The notes beneath the pieces were generated by a model. It had not been told where the DNA came from, ran no database searches, and saw only the letters and a program-made list of their open reading frames with translations. Position numbers and translations under genes: made by a program. DNA of 64,000 nucleotides from Bacteriovoracaceae bacterium (GTDB lineage Bacteria > Bdellovibrionota > Bacteriovoracia > Bacteriovoracales > Bacteriovoracaceae), in contig CANFVK010000001.1 of assembly GCA_947450475.1 (NCBI GenBank), positions 620,001 through 684,000 of the forward strand, in the 5' to 3' direction. How positions within the stretch are numbered: position 1 is the first letter of the stretch; every line of letters begins with the position of its first letter. This document shows, piece by piece, positions 54,321 to 62,799 of this stretch.

Positions 54321-55145
54321 ATGAATATCAAAATCAATGCTCAGTATACAGCTCTAATTAAAGATACAATTTTAAAAGAACTCAGAAGTAAAACTTTGAT
54401 ATTTATTTTTATTGCAACAACGCTGCTAATATTACTAGGTCACTCGCTACTTAAAATGTATATGCAGAGCAATCCCGACTCTGGCGTTGCTTTAATAAGT
54501 GGAAGCAACAGCTTGAGTTTAATGTTTTCGATCATCAATTTTTGGAGCCTTGTTATTGCAGGAATTTTTGGAATAAGTTCTGTAAGATCGGATTTTCAAG
54601 AAAAAATTATTTATCAATATTTGACTTTTCCAATTTCTAGATTTCAATATATGACATGTCGTATTCTTGGATCTTGGTTCCTGGTTTTCACGTATTATCT
54701 TTATTCCTACTTACTCTCAGCTCTACTTTTTTCTTTAGCCTCAAAAACTATTGTCCTCCATTGGAATCACCTGTTAAGTATTGCCTTGATGGCCATTTAT
54801 ACTTTTTTGGTAATTATTATTTCCTTCATCTACTCACTTTTTGCTGAAAAGATTCCCTCTTTTTTACTTTTATTTGCCACAATCGCAATTATTTCATTTT
54901 CAACCAATACAATGAGAGTGCTTGAATTCGGGGAATACCTTAAAGATTTAAACTTTTTTAAAATGATTGGCCTGATAGTTTATTTAATTTTCCCAAGAAT
55001 TAATTATGTTTCTGAATTGGCGAGTGCTGTTATGTTTAATGAAAAAATTCAACTTAATTTGACGTTAGAATCATTACATCTTTTATTAACTTCAAGTTTT
55101 TTAATTTTCTTTACTAATATTGTAATAAAGAAAAAGGATTTTTAA
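54321..55145 (+). CDS. ABC-2-type (NosY-like) permease
   Basis: A 274-residue protein with six membrane helices; DTILKELRSKTLIFIFIATT at the start, SVRSDFQEKIIYQYLTFPISRFQY in the loop after helix 2, as in NosY-type permeases. Substrate unknown. Convergent with the FtsX-type permease gene, 2 bases apart. Confidence 0.82.
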   Translation: MNIKINAQYTALIKDTILKELRSKTLIFIFIATTLLILLGHSLLKMYMQSNPDSGVALISGSNSLSLMFSIINFWSLVIAGIFGISSVRSDFQEKIIYQYLTFPISRFQYMTCRILGSWFLVFTYYLYSYLLSALLFSLASKTIVLHWNHLLSIALMAIYTFLVIIISFIYSLFAEKIPSFLLLFATIAIISFSTNTMRVLEFGEYLKDLNFFKMIGLIVYLIFPRINYVSELASAVMFNEKIQLNLTLESLHLLLTSSFLIFFTNIVIKKKDF

Positions 55146-55147
55146 TT

Positions 55148-56401
55148 TTAAAATTTAATAGTTAGTCCATCTTGGAGTGAATTCTTATATGCCTTTATTG
55201 CGGGAATTAAGCCCGCAAGGGTTCCCGCAATCAATATTCCTAACAGATAAAATATTTCATTTGTAGAAAGTGGTTGTAATTCGAGGTAAACGGAAAAATT
55301 AGACTCAAGCCAAGGTCGAACAAAAAACAATAGGGCGTACAAAGAGATAACTCCCGATAAGCAGCCAATAATGACTAAAAAGCTTGATTCATATATAAGA
55401 AGTGTAAAGATGTGGTAGGAACTTGCCCCAATTGATCTCAAAATAGCCATTTCTCTTCTTCGTTCATTAATTGATGTGTAAAGGGATATGAGGATACTTA
55501 ATATTCCAACTAATAAAACGCATAAACTTACCAAAAATAGTATTTGTTCAACATAACCAATTGTTTGCCACATTTCTTGTAAAGATAGCGCTGGTATGAT
55601 GGCCATGAGTGGTTCTTTTTCATATTGATCGAGTTCACGACGCATTTTTAATATAGCGATTCTAGATTTTAACTTAACCATAAAAGAAGTTATTTGAGTA
55701 ATTTTAATGTTTTCTTTTTTGTAAAGATTTGGATTGATAGGAGCACCACTTGGAACACCAGATTCCCACCCCATGTGCATAGCTTCCATTCCAAAAAGAT
55801 TAATATAAACTGCAGTGTCAATTGGAGTTTGTGTTGGAGCTATGATTGAAATAATTCTGAAAGGAGTATTTTCATGATTTAGAATTGATTCTGATGAGAC
55901 TCCATGACTTAAAATGATAGGATCTCCAATTTTAAGATTAAGTTTTTTAGCCACCTCACTTCCTATAGAAACATCAAAAGTTTCAGTTGGAATCGTGCCT
56001 TGAAGTAATTCGACTTTTTTGTCACCTCTAAATCTATAATGTTCAAAAAAATTTTCGTCTGTAGCAACTACTCTATAACCTTTGTATGAATCTCCTAAAG
56101 AAATGGGAATTGTCCAATCTATAATTGGGTTTTTTCTAATTTCATCATATGAATTCATTCGAATGTTGTTAACTGCACTGCCCATGTGAAATACAGTGTA
56201 TAGAAGTAATTGTAATTGTCCTCCTTTTGCACCAACGATGAGATCTGTTTTGCTTATAGTGTTTGTAAATCCGTCACGTGCTCCAATTCTAATTCTTTCA
56301 ATTGCCAAAAACAACGTGACAGATAAAGCGATCGATAAAATACAAAGCAAGGATGTAAATTTCCTATTTTTAATTGATTTATAGGTTAAAAAATTGATCA
56401 T
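55148..56401 (-). CDS. FtsX-family (MacB/LolC-type) permease
   Basis: A 417-residue protein: helix at about 18-38, a large periplasmic domain (about 40-285, with VGAKGGQLQLLLYTVFHM and SIGSEVAKKLNLKIGDPI), and three C-terminal helices. The ERRREMAILRSIGASSYHIF coupling segment is diagnostic of FtsX-like permeases. Works with the ATPase at 56416. Confidence 0.88.
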   Translation of the reverse strand: MINFLTYKSIKNRKFTSLLCILSIALSVTLFLAIERIRIGARDGFTNTISKTDLIVGAKGGQLQLLLYTVFHMGSAVNNIRMNSYDEIRKNPIIDWTIPISLGDSYKGYRVVATDENFFEHYRFRGDKKVELLQGTIPTETFDVSIGSEVAKKLNLKIGDPIILSHGVSSESILNHENTPFRIISIIAPTQTPIDTAVYINLFGMEAMHMGWESGVPSGAPINPNLYKKENIKITQITSFMVKLKSRIAILKMRRELDQYEKEPLMAIIPALSLQEMWQTIGYVEQILFLVSLCVLLVGILSILISLYTSINERRREMAILRSIGASSYHIFTLLIYESSFLVIIGCLSGVISLYALLFFVRPWLESNFSVYLELQPLSTNEIFYLLGILIAGTLAGLIPAIKAYKNSLQDGLTIKF

Positions 56402-56415
56402 ATTATGCGTCCGGA

Positions 56416-57102
56416 TTAAATTTTATTTATTTCAGATAAGGAGACGGCTCGATTAAAATAATTTTTTAATCGAATATCATGAGAAACAAAAAGTAATGTA
56501 AATTTTCTTTTTTCCCATTCACTTAATAAAAGATTCATAAACTCAATGGTATTATTTTCATCTAGAGAACTCGTGGGTTCATCCGCAATAATCATTTTGG
56601 GATTGCCAATAAGGGCCCTCGCTGCAGCGACTCTTTGTTGTTGGCCAATTGATAAATCGGTAACATTCTTATGTATATGATCAGTTAATCCTAAGGTTTC
56701 AATAAGCTGATCTGCTTGCTCGTAAATGTTTATGCCGAGGCCTCTTTTTTTATTAATAAGACAAGGAAGAATTATATTCTCTTTTATATTTAGATAAGGG
56801 ATTAGATTAAAAATTTGAAATATGTATCCAATATTTTCGCCTCGAAGATGGTCTCTTTGAGCTTGAGATATTTTAGACAATTCATTATTCAAGACGTTGA
56901 CTGAGCCTATTTTTGTTTCTAAAACTCCAGCCAATATATTTAAGAAAGTACTTTTGCCGTAACCGCTTGGGCCATAGAGAAATACTTTTTCTCCATAATC
57001 AACCTGAAAGTCTTCTATATTAAGAACAACCGGAGCTATTTTAGCGACGGACTTTTGATAGGAAAATGTTAAATTTTTTATTAAAATTGATGGAGAATTC
57101 AT
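56416..57102 (-). CDS. LolD/MacB-type ABC ATPase
   Basis: A 228-residue ATPase. Walker A GPSGYGKST, IGYIFQIFNLIPYLN (Q-loop), signature LSIGQQQRVAAARAL, Walker B MIIADEPTSSLD, His in FVSHDI. This group powers mechanotransmission through FtsX-type permeases, not classic import. Middle gene of a three-gene unit with DUF3299. Confidence 0.92.
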   Translation of the reverse strand: MNSPSILIKNLTFSYQKSVAKIAPVVLNIEDFQVDYGEKVFLYGPSGYGKSTFLNILAGVLETKIGSVNVLNNELSKISQAQRDHLRGENIGYIFQIFNLIPYLNIKENIILPCLINKKRGLGINIYEQADQLIETLGLTDHIHKNVTDLSIGQQQRVAAARALIGNPKMIIADEPTSSLDENNTIEFMNLLLSEWEKRKFTLLFVSHDIRLKNYFNRAVSLSEINKI

Positions 57103-57112
57103 AATGTTGTTC

Positions 57113-57538
57113 TTACTTTGTATCTTTTAATTCTTTTAATTTGAGTCCTTCCATTTTAAAAGAGGATTCTAAATCTTTATTAGCATCTAAGGTTAGAATT
57201 CCTGTCATTTCGACTGGATAAAATGAAGGTACTACTGTTGAACCTTTTTTCATTTTCACCAAAACTAACTGACTTGGTGGCGGCGGAGGGACATGCATAC
57301 AGGCTGGAACATAAGGCATGAATAAAAATTCGACAACTGCCTTTGAATCATAATCCAATGGCATCATAAAACCTTTTATGGTGATCTCTTTTCCAAGGAT
57401 TTTTTTCAATTCCCCTTTAGCAATAGGAGACTTGGTTTTGGGATCAATATCGAGAGTCTTAAGTGTTTCCCAACTTACCTCATTAGCAAATGAAGTAATG
57501 AGGGATAATAAAGTGAAAAAGAAGGCAAATATTTTCAT
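57113..57538 (-). CDS. secreted DUF3299 protein
   Basis: A 141-residue protein with signal peptide (IFAFFFTLLSLITSFA). The DUF3299 core is clear: KEITIKGFMMPLDYDSKAV, EFLFMPYVPACMHVPPPPPS, VEMTGILTLD. The Cys-Met-His-Val-Pro segment suggests metal binding. The same family is often found by LolD/FtsX-type transporters, and a metal-handling role is suspected, not proved. Confidence 0.85.
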   Translation of the reverse strand: MKIFAFFFTLLSLITSFANEVSWETLKTLDIDPKTKSPIAKGELKKILGKEITIKGFMMPLDYDSKAVVEFLFMPYVPACMHVPPPPPSQLVLVKMKKGSTVVPSFYPVEMTGILTLDANKDLESSFKMEGLKLKELKDTK

Positions 57539-57967
57539 AATTTTCTCGCTTATTAAATTAGAGTCTAGAATTGCATCAGTTTATAAGCAAGTGGATAGTT
57601 AAAATTCATATTGAAATGGTTTTTTCAGAAAAGGTGCTTAAAGTACTTTCGCTTATGTTTTAAATAAAGCAGTAATTATTTTTTAATCAAGCACATTTTG
57701 TAATGAGAATTTAATACTTCATACTGCGCATATAACCAAATATTAGGAAAAAATGATCACTCATAAAAGTGAAGTTAAAAAGTTGGGAATCCTTAGAATT
57801 TATTTTTTTACAAAAAGTTTTCATTGGCAATATTGATTAAAACCAAAAGACTCAGATATCTCTTTGGAATTATTGATAGAAAAAGAAAGATTTATTTATT
57901 TATAAAAATAAGTATTCAATGTAAAAATTGTCCCATCCTGATTTTTTATCGTTCACGGAGGAATAAA
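57539..57967. promoter_or_regulatory. divergent gap with conserved leader of the metalloprotease
   Basis: About 430 AT-rich bases. The last part (57920-57962) contains a leader, with CATCCTGATTTTT and ACGGAGGA, that is repeated before the second protease copy (58987-59023). The rest must hold promoters of both units; no clear dyad or gene seen. An in-frame upstream extension of the protease to 57824 lacks a signal peptide and is rejected. Confidence 0.5.
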
Positions 57968-58846
57968 ATGAAAAAAGGACTTTTAATCAGTGCGCTTACG
58001 GCCACAATGTCTCTCTCGTTTGCATTTGCATGCGATATCCAAGGTAAATCTGGTTTTATGCCAGAGAACAATTTGAAAATTTCTAAGTATGACAAAGACA
58101 CAAATGGTATGACTGAAGAAAAATTCTTGTCGATTATTAAAAGAGTATCTGACGTCTATGCTCCAATTGTTGCATCTAAAGGTGCTTCGCTTGACATGAT
58201 CAACAACTGGGATGATGACACAGTAAATGCTTATGCTCATAGAGACGGGGATGTCTGGCACGTTAGTATGTTCGGCGGTCTTGCTCGTCACCCACTAACT
58301 ACGGACGACGGTTTTATGCTCGTAGTGTGTCATGAAACTGGTCACCATTTGGGTGGAGCTCCTAAGTATGGTGGTGGGACTGATTGGGCCGCAAACGAAG
58401 GACAAGCTGATTACTTCGGTACTTTAAAATGTATGAAACGAGTTCTTGAAAAAGACGACAACATTGCTGCGGTTTCTAAATTGACAGTTGATGCAGCTGC
58501 TACAAAACAATGTCAAGCTATATATAAAAATGCTGGAGAAGTTGCTCTTTGCCAAAGAATTGCAATGGCCGGAAAGTCGCTTGGCCAACTTCTTGGTTCA
58601 CTTGGTGGATCTTCAAAAGTTGCTTTCGATACACCTGATAAAAAAGTTGTTAAAAAGACCAATGATGCTCACCCTGCAGCTCAATGTCGCCTAGATACTT
58701 ATTTTCAAGGTGGACTATGTGATAAGTCTTTTACTGAAGACGTTTCAGAAGATTCTCCAATTCCGGGAACATGTATTAAAAAAGATGGCTACAAAGCTGG
58801 ACCTCGTCCGCTTTGCTGGTACAAACCAGGTGCTGGAGAGATCTAA
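57968..58846 (+). CDS. secreted gluzincin metalloprotease, copy 1
   Basis: ATG 57968 after CGGAGGA; 292 residues with signal peptide (about 1-21, cleavage before CDIQGKSG). Zinc motif HETGH (122-126) followed by an extra His, and a third ligand Glu144 in WAANEGQADYFG (ExxxD), so a gluzincin. About ten cysteines, likely disulfide-bonded (CRLDTYFQ, LCDKSF, GTCIKKDGY, PLCWYKP). It should be active outside the cytoplasm. No named peptidase family recognised; M48-like by motif only. The next gene is a close copy. Confidence 0.85.
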   Translation: MKKGLLISALTATMSLSFAFACDIQGKSGFMPENNLKISKYDKDTNGMTEEKFLSIIKRVSDVYAPIVASKGASLDMINNWDDDTVNAYAHRDGDVWHVSMFGGLARHPLTTDDGFMLVVCHETGHHLGGAPKYGGGTDWAANEGQADYFGTLKCMKRVLEKDDNIAAVSKLTVDAAATKQCQAIYKNAGEVALCQRIAMAGKSLGQLLGSLGGSSKVAFDTPDKKVVKKTNDAHPAAQCRLDTYFQGGLCDKSFTEDVSEDSPIPGTCIKKDGYKAGPRPLCWYKPGAGEI

Positions 58847-58877
58847 TTTTTAAAGTTTAGTGCCAAAAAATTGACAG

Positions 58878-58902
58878 AAGGCCCCTTGATGGGGCCTTTT
58901 TT
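58878..58902 (+). terminator. intrinsic terminator after protease copy 1
   Basis: AAGGCCCC (58878-58885), loop TTGAT, GGGGCCTTTTTT (58891-58902). A strong stem with T-tract, so the two protease copies have separate transcripts. Confidence 0.92.
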
Positions 58903-58986
58903 ATATCAATTTCCCAATGAAATAAATTCCCAACAATAAATGTCAGTTAATGAAAGATTATTTATTTTTTTATAGTTGAATTTTTA

Positions 58987-59023
58987 TGTAACGATTGTTC
59001 ATCCTGATTTTTGTTACGGAGGA
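58987..59023 (+). repeat. duplicated leader before protease copy 2
   Basis: The stretch TGTAACGATTGTTCATCC and the following TGATTTTTGTTACGGAGGA mirrors 57920-57962 upstream of copy 1 with few changes and a short indel. It includes the RBS. This shows that the tandem duplication included the leader, and may mark a shared regulatory RNA or promoter element. Confidence 0.6.
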
Positions 59024-59031
59024 CTAATTTT

Positions 59032-59901
59032 ATGAAGAAAAGGATTTTGACGGCTGTTGCCGGTTTGTCTCTAGCTGCTACTGCTTCTTTTGCCTGTGAC
59101 ATCCATGGAAAAAGTGGATTCGCTCCAGAAAACAATTTGAAAATTTCTCAATGGGACAAGGCCACAAATGGCATGACTCAAGAAAGATTTCTTGAAATTG
59201 TTAAAAGTGTATCTGACATCTATGAGCCAATTGTAAAAACAAAGGGCGGCAACTTGTCTATGAACAATAGATGGGATGATGACACCGTTAACGCAAGTGC
59301 TCAGCAAATGGGTAAAACTTGGGTCGTTAATATGTATGGTGGACTTGCTCGTCACCCGCTTACAACTGATGATGGTTTTGCACTAGTTGTTTGTCATGAA
59401 TTAGGTCACCATATCGGTGGAGCACCAAGAAAAGGTCGTTCATGGGCAGCTAACGAAGGTCAAGCAGATTACTTCGGTTCAATGAAGTGTTTAAGAAGAG
59501 TTCTTGAAAAACAAGATAACGTTCTAGCTGTTTCAAAAATCACTGTAGATGCTGAAGCTACTAAGCAATGTGAACTTGTTTATAAAAATGCTAATGAAGT
59601 TGCTCTTTGTCAAAGAATTGCAATGGCAGGCAAGTCACTTGGAAGTTTACTTGGTGAACTTGGTGGTAATTCAAAAGTTAATTTTGATACTCCAGATAAA
59701 TCAATTGTCTCTAAAACAAATGATGCTCACCCAGAGGCTCAATGTCGTTTAGATACATATTTCCAAGGTATTCTTTGTGATAAATCTTTTGATCAAGATA
59801 CAGATAAAAATGATCCAAAAATTGGAACTTGTATCAAGAGTGAAGGCTACCAAGTTGGACCACGACCACTTTGTTGGTATAAGCCAAGTTCAAACGAGTA
59901 A
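59032..59901 (+). CDS. secreted gluzincin metalloprotease, copy 2
   Basis: ATG 59032 after ACGGAGGA; 289 residues. Same build as copy 1: signal peptide (to about residue 21), HELGH (122-126), third ligand Glu142 in WAANEGQADYFG, same cysteine pattern and C-terminus GPRPLCWYKP. Most of the length matches copy 1 residue for residue, with changes gathered in the loop between His motif and Glu (two residues shorter), and in the linker before GTCIK. So a recent or constrained tandem duplication with possible change in specificity. Confidence 0.85.
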   Translation: MKKRILTAVAGLSLAATASFACDIHGKSGFAPENNLKISQWDKATNGMTQERFLEIVKSVSDIYEPIVKTKGGNLSMNNRWDDDTVNASAQQMGKTWVVNMYGGLARHPLTTDDGFALVVCHELGHHIGGAPRKGRSWAANEGQADYFGSMKCLRRVLEKQDNVLAVSKITVDAEATKQCELVYKNANEVALCQRIAMAGKSLGSLLGELGGNSKVNFDTPDKSIVSKTNDAHPEAQCRLDTYFQGILCDKSFDQDTDKNDPKIGTCIKSEGYQVGPRPLCWYKPSSNE

Positions 59902-59926
59902 TATTTCATTGATAAGATAATAATTA

Positions 59927-59957
59927 AAGGTCAGATTTTATCTGGCCTTTTTTTTTT
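59927..59957 (+). terminator. intrinsic terminator after protease copy 2
   Basis: AAAGGTCAGAT (59927-59937), TTT loop, ATCTGGCC (59941-59948), with one T-G pair, then nine T. Confidence 0.88.
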
Positions 59958-59974
59958 ACCAATTCTGAGGTTAC

Positions 59975-60631
59975 ATGACATTGATTCAAGTTTTTGGGAA
60001 TCTTGCTTTTTTACTTGTGGCATTTTCTTTTATGGTTAAAGATATGCTTTGGCTACGCGCCCTTTCAATAACTGCTTCGCTATGCTCTATAGTGTATAAT
60101 TCCAATGCTGCTCTTAACCCTCTCTGGGTCCCAATTGGCTGGAATTTATTTTTTATAAGTCTCAATATTTATCACGTCGTTAAAATTATTTTTGGCAATA
60201 GACGTCTAAAGCTTACTAACAAGGAAGATGAATTATATAGAATGTCTTTTTCTCAGTTGAATCCAATTGAATTTGCAAAATTAATCCGTATTGGAGAGTG
60301 GAAGAAAGCTCCTTCTGGTTCAATTATTGTAGAGCAAGGACAAGAAATGGAAGACTTGATGATGATTTATAATGGACGAGTTGATGTCTTGGCCAATGGT
60401 AAAAAAGTAAATGAGTTAAAGGATGGTCAATTTATTGGAGAAATGAGTTATTTAACTAATAAGCCGGCATCGGCTAATATCGTTGCCATGCATGATACAG
60501 AGTACGTTTGCTGGAAGCAAAAAGTGCTTAAGGATCTTTTAAAAAGAAATCCTTCTTTGATTTTTTCTCTTCAAGCAGCAATGGGACTGCAGCTAACTAA
60601 TGTTCTTATCGCTAAAAATCAGGGCGTTTAA
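59975..60631 (+). CDS. Popeye-like membrane protein with cyclic-nucleotide-binding domain
   Basis: A 218-residue protein: three short membrane helices (about 5-22, 25-43, 50-73), then a cNMP-binding domain (about 95-215). The beta-barrel pattern IIVEQGQEMEDLMMIYNGRVDVL is clear, and the phosphate-binding cassette reads GQFIGEMSYLTNKPASANIV (151-170): Gly155-Glu156 kept, but the Arg that pairs with cAMP phosphate is Ala165. This order resembles bacterial Popeye-domain proteins. It may bind another ligand. Confidence 0.72.
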   Translation: MTLIQVFGNLAFLLVAFSFMVKDMLWLRALSITASLCSIVYNSNAALNPLWVPIGWNLFFISLNIYHVVKIIFGNRRLKLTNKEDELYRMSFSQLNPIEFAKLIRIGEWKKAPSGSIIVEQGQEMEDLMMIYNGRVDVLANGKKVNELKDGQFIGEMSYLTNKPASANIVAMHDTEYVCWKQKVLKDLLKRNPSLIFSLQAAMGLQLTNVLIAKNQGV

Positions 60632-60634
60632 TAG

Positions 60635-62794
60635 GTGAAATGCTTAATATTAACAGAAAAACCTTCGGTAGCACGTGACTTTGCTTCAGCATTTAATGCA
60701 CAAAAAGCTCAGCAAGATGGATTTATTGAAACTGAAGAATATGTTATTACTTGGGCAATTGGGCATTTGCTTTCTCCGTTTGACCCTGAAGACTATGACA
60801 TAAAATTCAAAAGATGGACTCTTGATACGCTACCTATTTTACCAATTGATTTTAAATTTAAACCTCAGCCTAAAACAAAAAAACAACTTGATATTATTAA
60901 GCGATTATTAAAAAGAACTGACATCGATAAAGTTATTGTAGCGACAGATGCAGGAAGAGAAGGTGAGTTGATTGCAAGATTGATTCTTAATGATGCTAAG
61001 TCAAAAATAAAAGCATTTAGGTTTTTTACTTCCGCAGCTCTTACAAGGGAAGTGATTCATTCCGAACTAAAAAATCTTAAGCCATTATACGAGTACGATC
61101 GACTTTTTATTGCAGGCAGGGCAAGGCAGAAAGCAGATTGGTTGGTTGGAATGAATCTAAGTCGACTTGCAACAATTAAGCTGGGCGATCTTTTTTCGAT
61201 AGGAAGAGTGCAAACAGCTGTATTGGGTCTTTTGGTTGAAAGAAGTCAGGCCATTAATCAATTTATTCCAGTTGATTATTTTGAAATGAAAGCAACATTT
61301 ATTTTTCATGAAAAATCATTGGAAGCCTTTTGGTTTGATCCAGAGAAGAAAGATGAAGAGAAGCGTCAGCCTCAAAGGGAATATTTCGAAAAATTACAAA
61401 AACGTTTTATAAATAAATCAGCTCAAGTGTCATTATTAAAAGAATCAGAGAAGACGGTGTACCCTCAAGGTCTGTATTCGCTCACCGAACTACAAAGGCA
61501 AGCCAATATTCAATTTGGCTTCTCTGCCGCTAGGACCTTAGAATTGGCCCAGAATTTATATGAAAAATATAAGTGCTTGTCATACCCAAGGACAGATTCA
61601 AAGGTAATGGCAACTTCATCTTTTGAATTAGTAAAAAGCTTGGTCTATAAATTTAAAGAGATTTTTCCAGATTATTTTGAAAAGTTTGTTAGTTATAAAG
61701 TGAGTTTGAAGAATAAAAATGTTTTTGACGACTCAAGGCTGACTGACCATCATGGACTAATTCCACTTAAAGATTTTTCTGGTAATCAGTCATCTCCCGA
61801 AGGCAAGATTTATCTTTTAGTACTAAAAAGATTTATCTCAAATTTTCTTGAAAATCATAAATATATTGAAACAGAAATTGAAATTTGTTGTGACGAAGAA
61901 ATGTTTAAAACTAAAGGACGAAAAATTATTGAATTAGGTTTTAAAGGATTAGATGGAAGTCTAGAAGATGACATACTTCCATCTGTTGTTCAAAACGAAA
62001 TTGGGAATTATAAAAAATCAGAAATTGAATCAAAGAAAACAAAACCTCCAAGTGAATATACAGAAGCTTCTCTTCTCTATGATATGACTAATCCATCAAG
62101 GCTTGTTCAAGAAAATGATTTGAAAAAAATTTTCAAATCAGAAATTGGACTCGGAACACAAGCAACTCGAGCACAAATCATCGAAACTTTAATAAATCGA
62201 AATTACGTTGAAAGATTGGGGAAAAATCTAAAGTCAACGGCTAAAGGAGAATTGCTCATTCAAAGATTATCGGCGATGCCTCTCACAAGTACTTTGACCA
62301 ATATTTCTCAAACGGCAAAGTTGGAGCTTCGTTTACAAAGTATGGCCGAAGGTGATGAAGATGATTTGGATTTCCTTGATACGATTCAGGATTATGTTGT
62401 TAGTGCAACCAATGAATGGAAATTATTAGATACAATCATAAATAAAAACAAAACTTATTCTGGCAAATTCGCCAAGTATAATAAATCTTCTAATAAACCT
62501 GAAGTGTTGGAATCTCAACTTGTACAATTAGGTAATTGCCCAATATGCAAAGCCGAAATTAAAAACTTTCCAAAATCCTATAGCTGCTCTAAGTGGAAAG
62601 AAGGTTGTGGATTCACCATATGGAAGATCGTTGCTAAAAAGAAACTTAGTGAATCACAGATAAAAATGCTTATTAAAGATAAAAAAACTGGTGTTATAAA
62701 GGGTTTTAAGTCAAAGGCAGGAAAATCATTTCAAGCTTTTTTGGTATTAAACAATGAAGGGAAAGTTGTGTTTGAATTTTTATCCAAGGCATGA
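60635..62794 (+). CDS. topB: DNA topoisomerase III
   Basis: GTG start; 719 residues. Toprim domain (LILTEKPSVARDFASAF, ATDAGREGELIARLIL), the active-site Tyr in CLSYPRTDSKVM, TDHHGLIPL, and a C-terminal region with a four-Cys zinc motif (CPIC...CSKWKEGC) and a TopB-type repeat. Type IA enzyme that unlinks single-stranded DNA crossings and decatenates. Starts 3 bases after the Popeye-like gene, so cotranscribed. Confidence 0.93.
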   Translation: MKCLILTEKPSVARDFASAFNAQKAQQDGFIETEEYVITWAIGHLLSPFDPEDYDIKFKRWTLDTLPILPIDFKFKPQPKTKKQLDIIKRLLKRTDIDKVIVATDAGREGELIARLILNDAKSKIKAFRFFTSAALTREVIHSELKNLKPLYEYDRLFIAGRARQKADWLVGMNLSRLATIKLGDLFSIGRVQTAVLGLLVERSQAINQFIPVDYFEMKATFIFHEKSLEAFWFDPEKKDEEKRQPQREYFEKLQKRFINKSAQVSLLKESEKTVYPQGLYSLTELQRQANIQFGFSAARTLELAQNLYEKYKCLSYPRTDSKVMATSSFELVKSLVYKFKEIFPDYFEKFVSYKVSLKNKNVFDDSRLTDHHGLIPLKDFSGNQSSPEGKIYLLVLKRFISNFLENHKYIETEIEICCDEEMFKTKGRKIIELGFKGLDGSLEDDILPSVVQNEIGNYKKSEIESKKTKPPSEYTEASLLYDMTNPSRLVQENDLKKIFKSEIGLGTQATRAQIIETLINRNYVERLGKNLKSTAKGELLIQRLSAMPLTSTLTNISQTAKLELRLQSMAEGDEDDLDFLDTIQDYVVSATNEWKLLDTIINKNKTYSGKFAKYNKSSNKPEVLESQLVQLGNCPICKAEIKNFPKSYSCSKWKEGCGFTIWKIVAKKKLSESQIKMLIKDKKTGVIKGFKSKAGKSFQAFLVLNNEGKVVFEFLSKA

Positions 62795-62799
62795 TTGAT

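Noticed and set aside
57845-57862. TTGGCA-like sequences near 57825 and 15300 as sigma-54 promoters
   Set aside because: GG and GC are not 10 bases apart in these, unlike the two sites accepted.
57824-57967. N-terminal extension of protease copy 1 (48 extra residues)
   Set aside because: It would bury the signal peptide inside the protein, while ATG 57968 has CGGAGGA and matches the start of copy 2.
58047-59880. Protease tandem as an assembly artefact
   Set aside because: The copies differ at many codons, in loop length, and in the sequence between them, so both are real.
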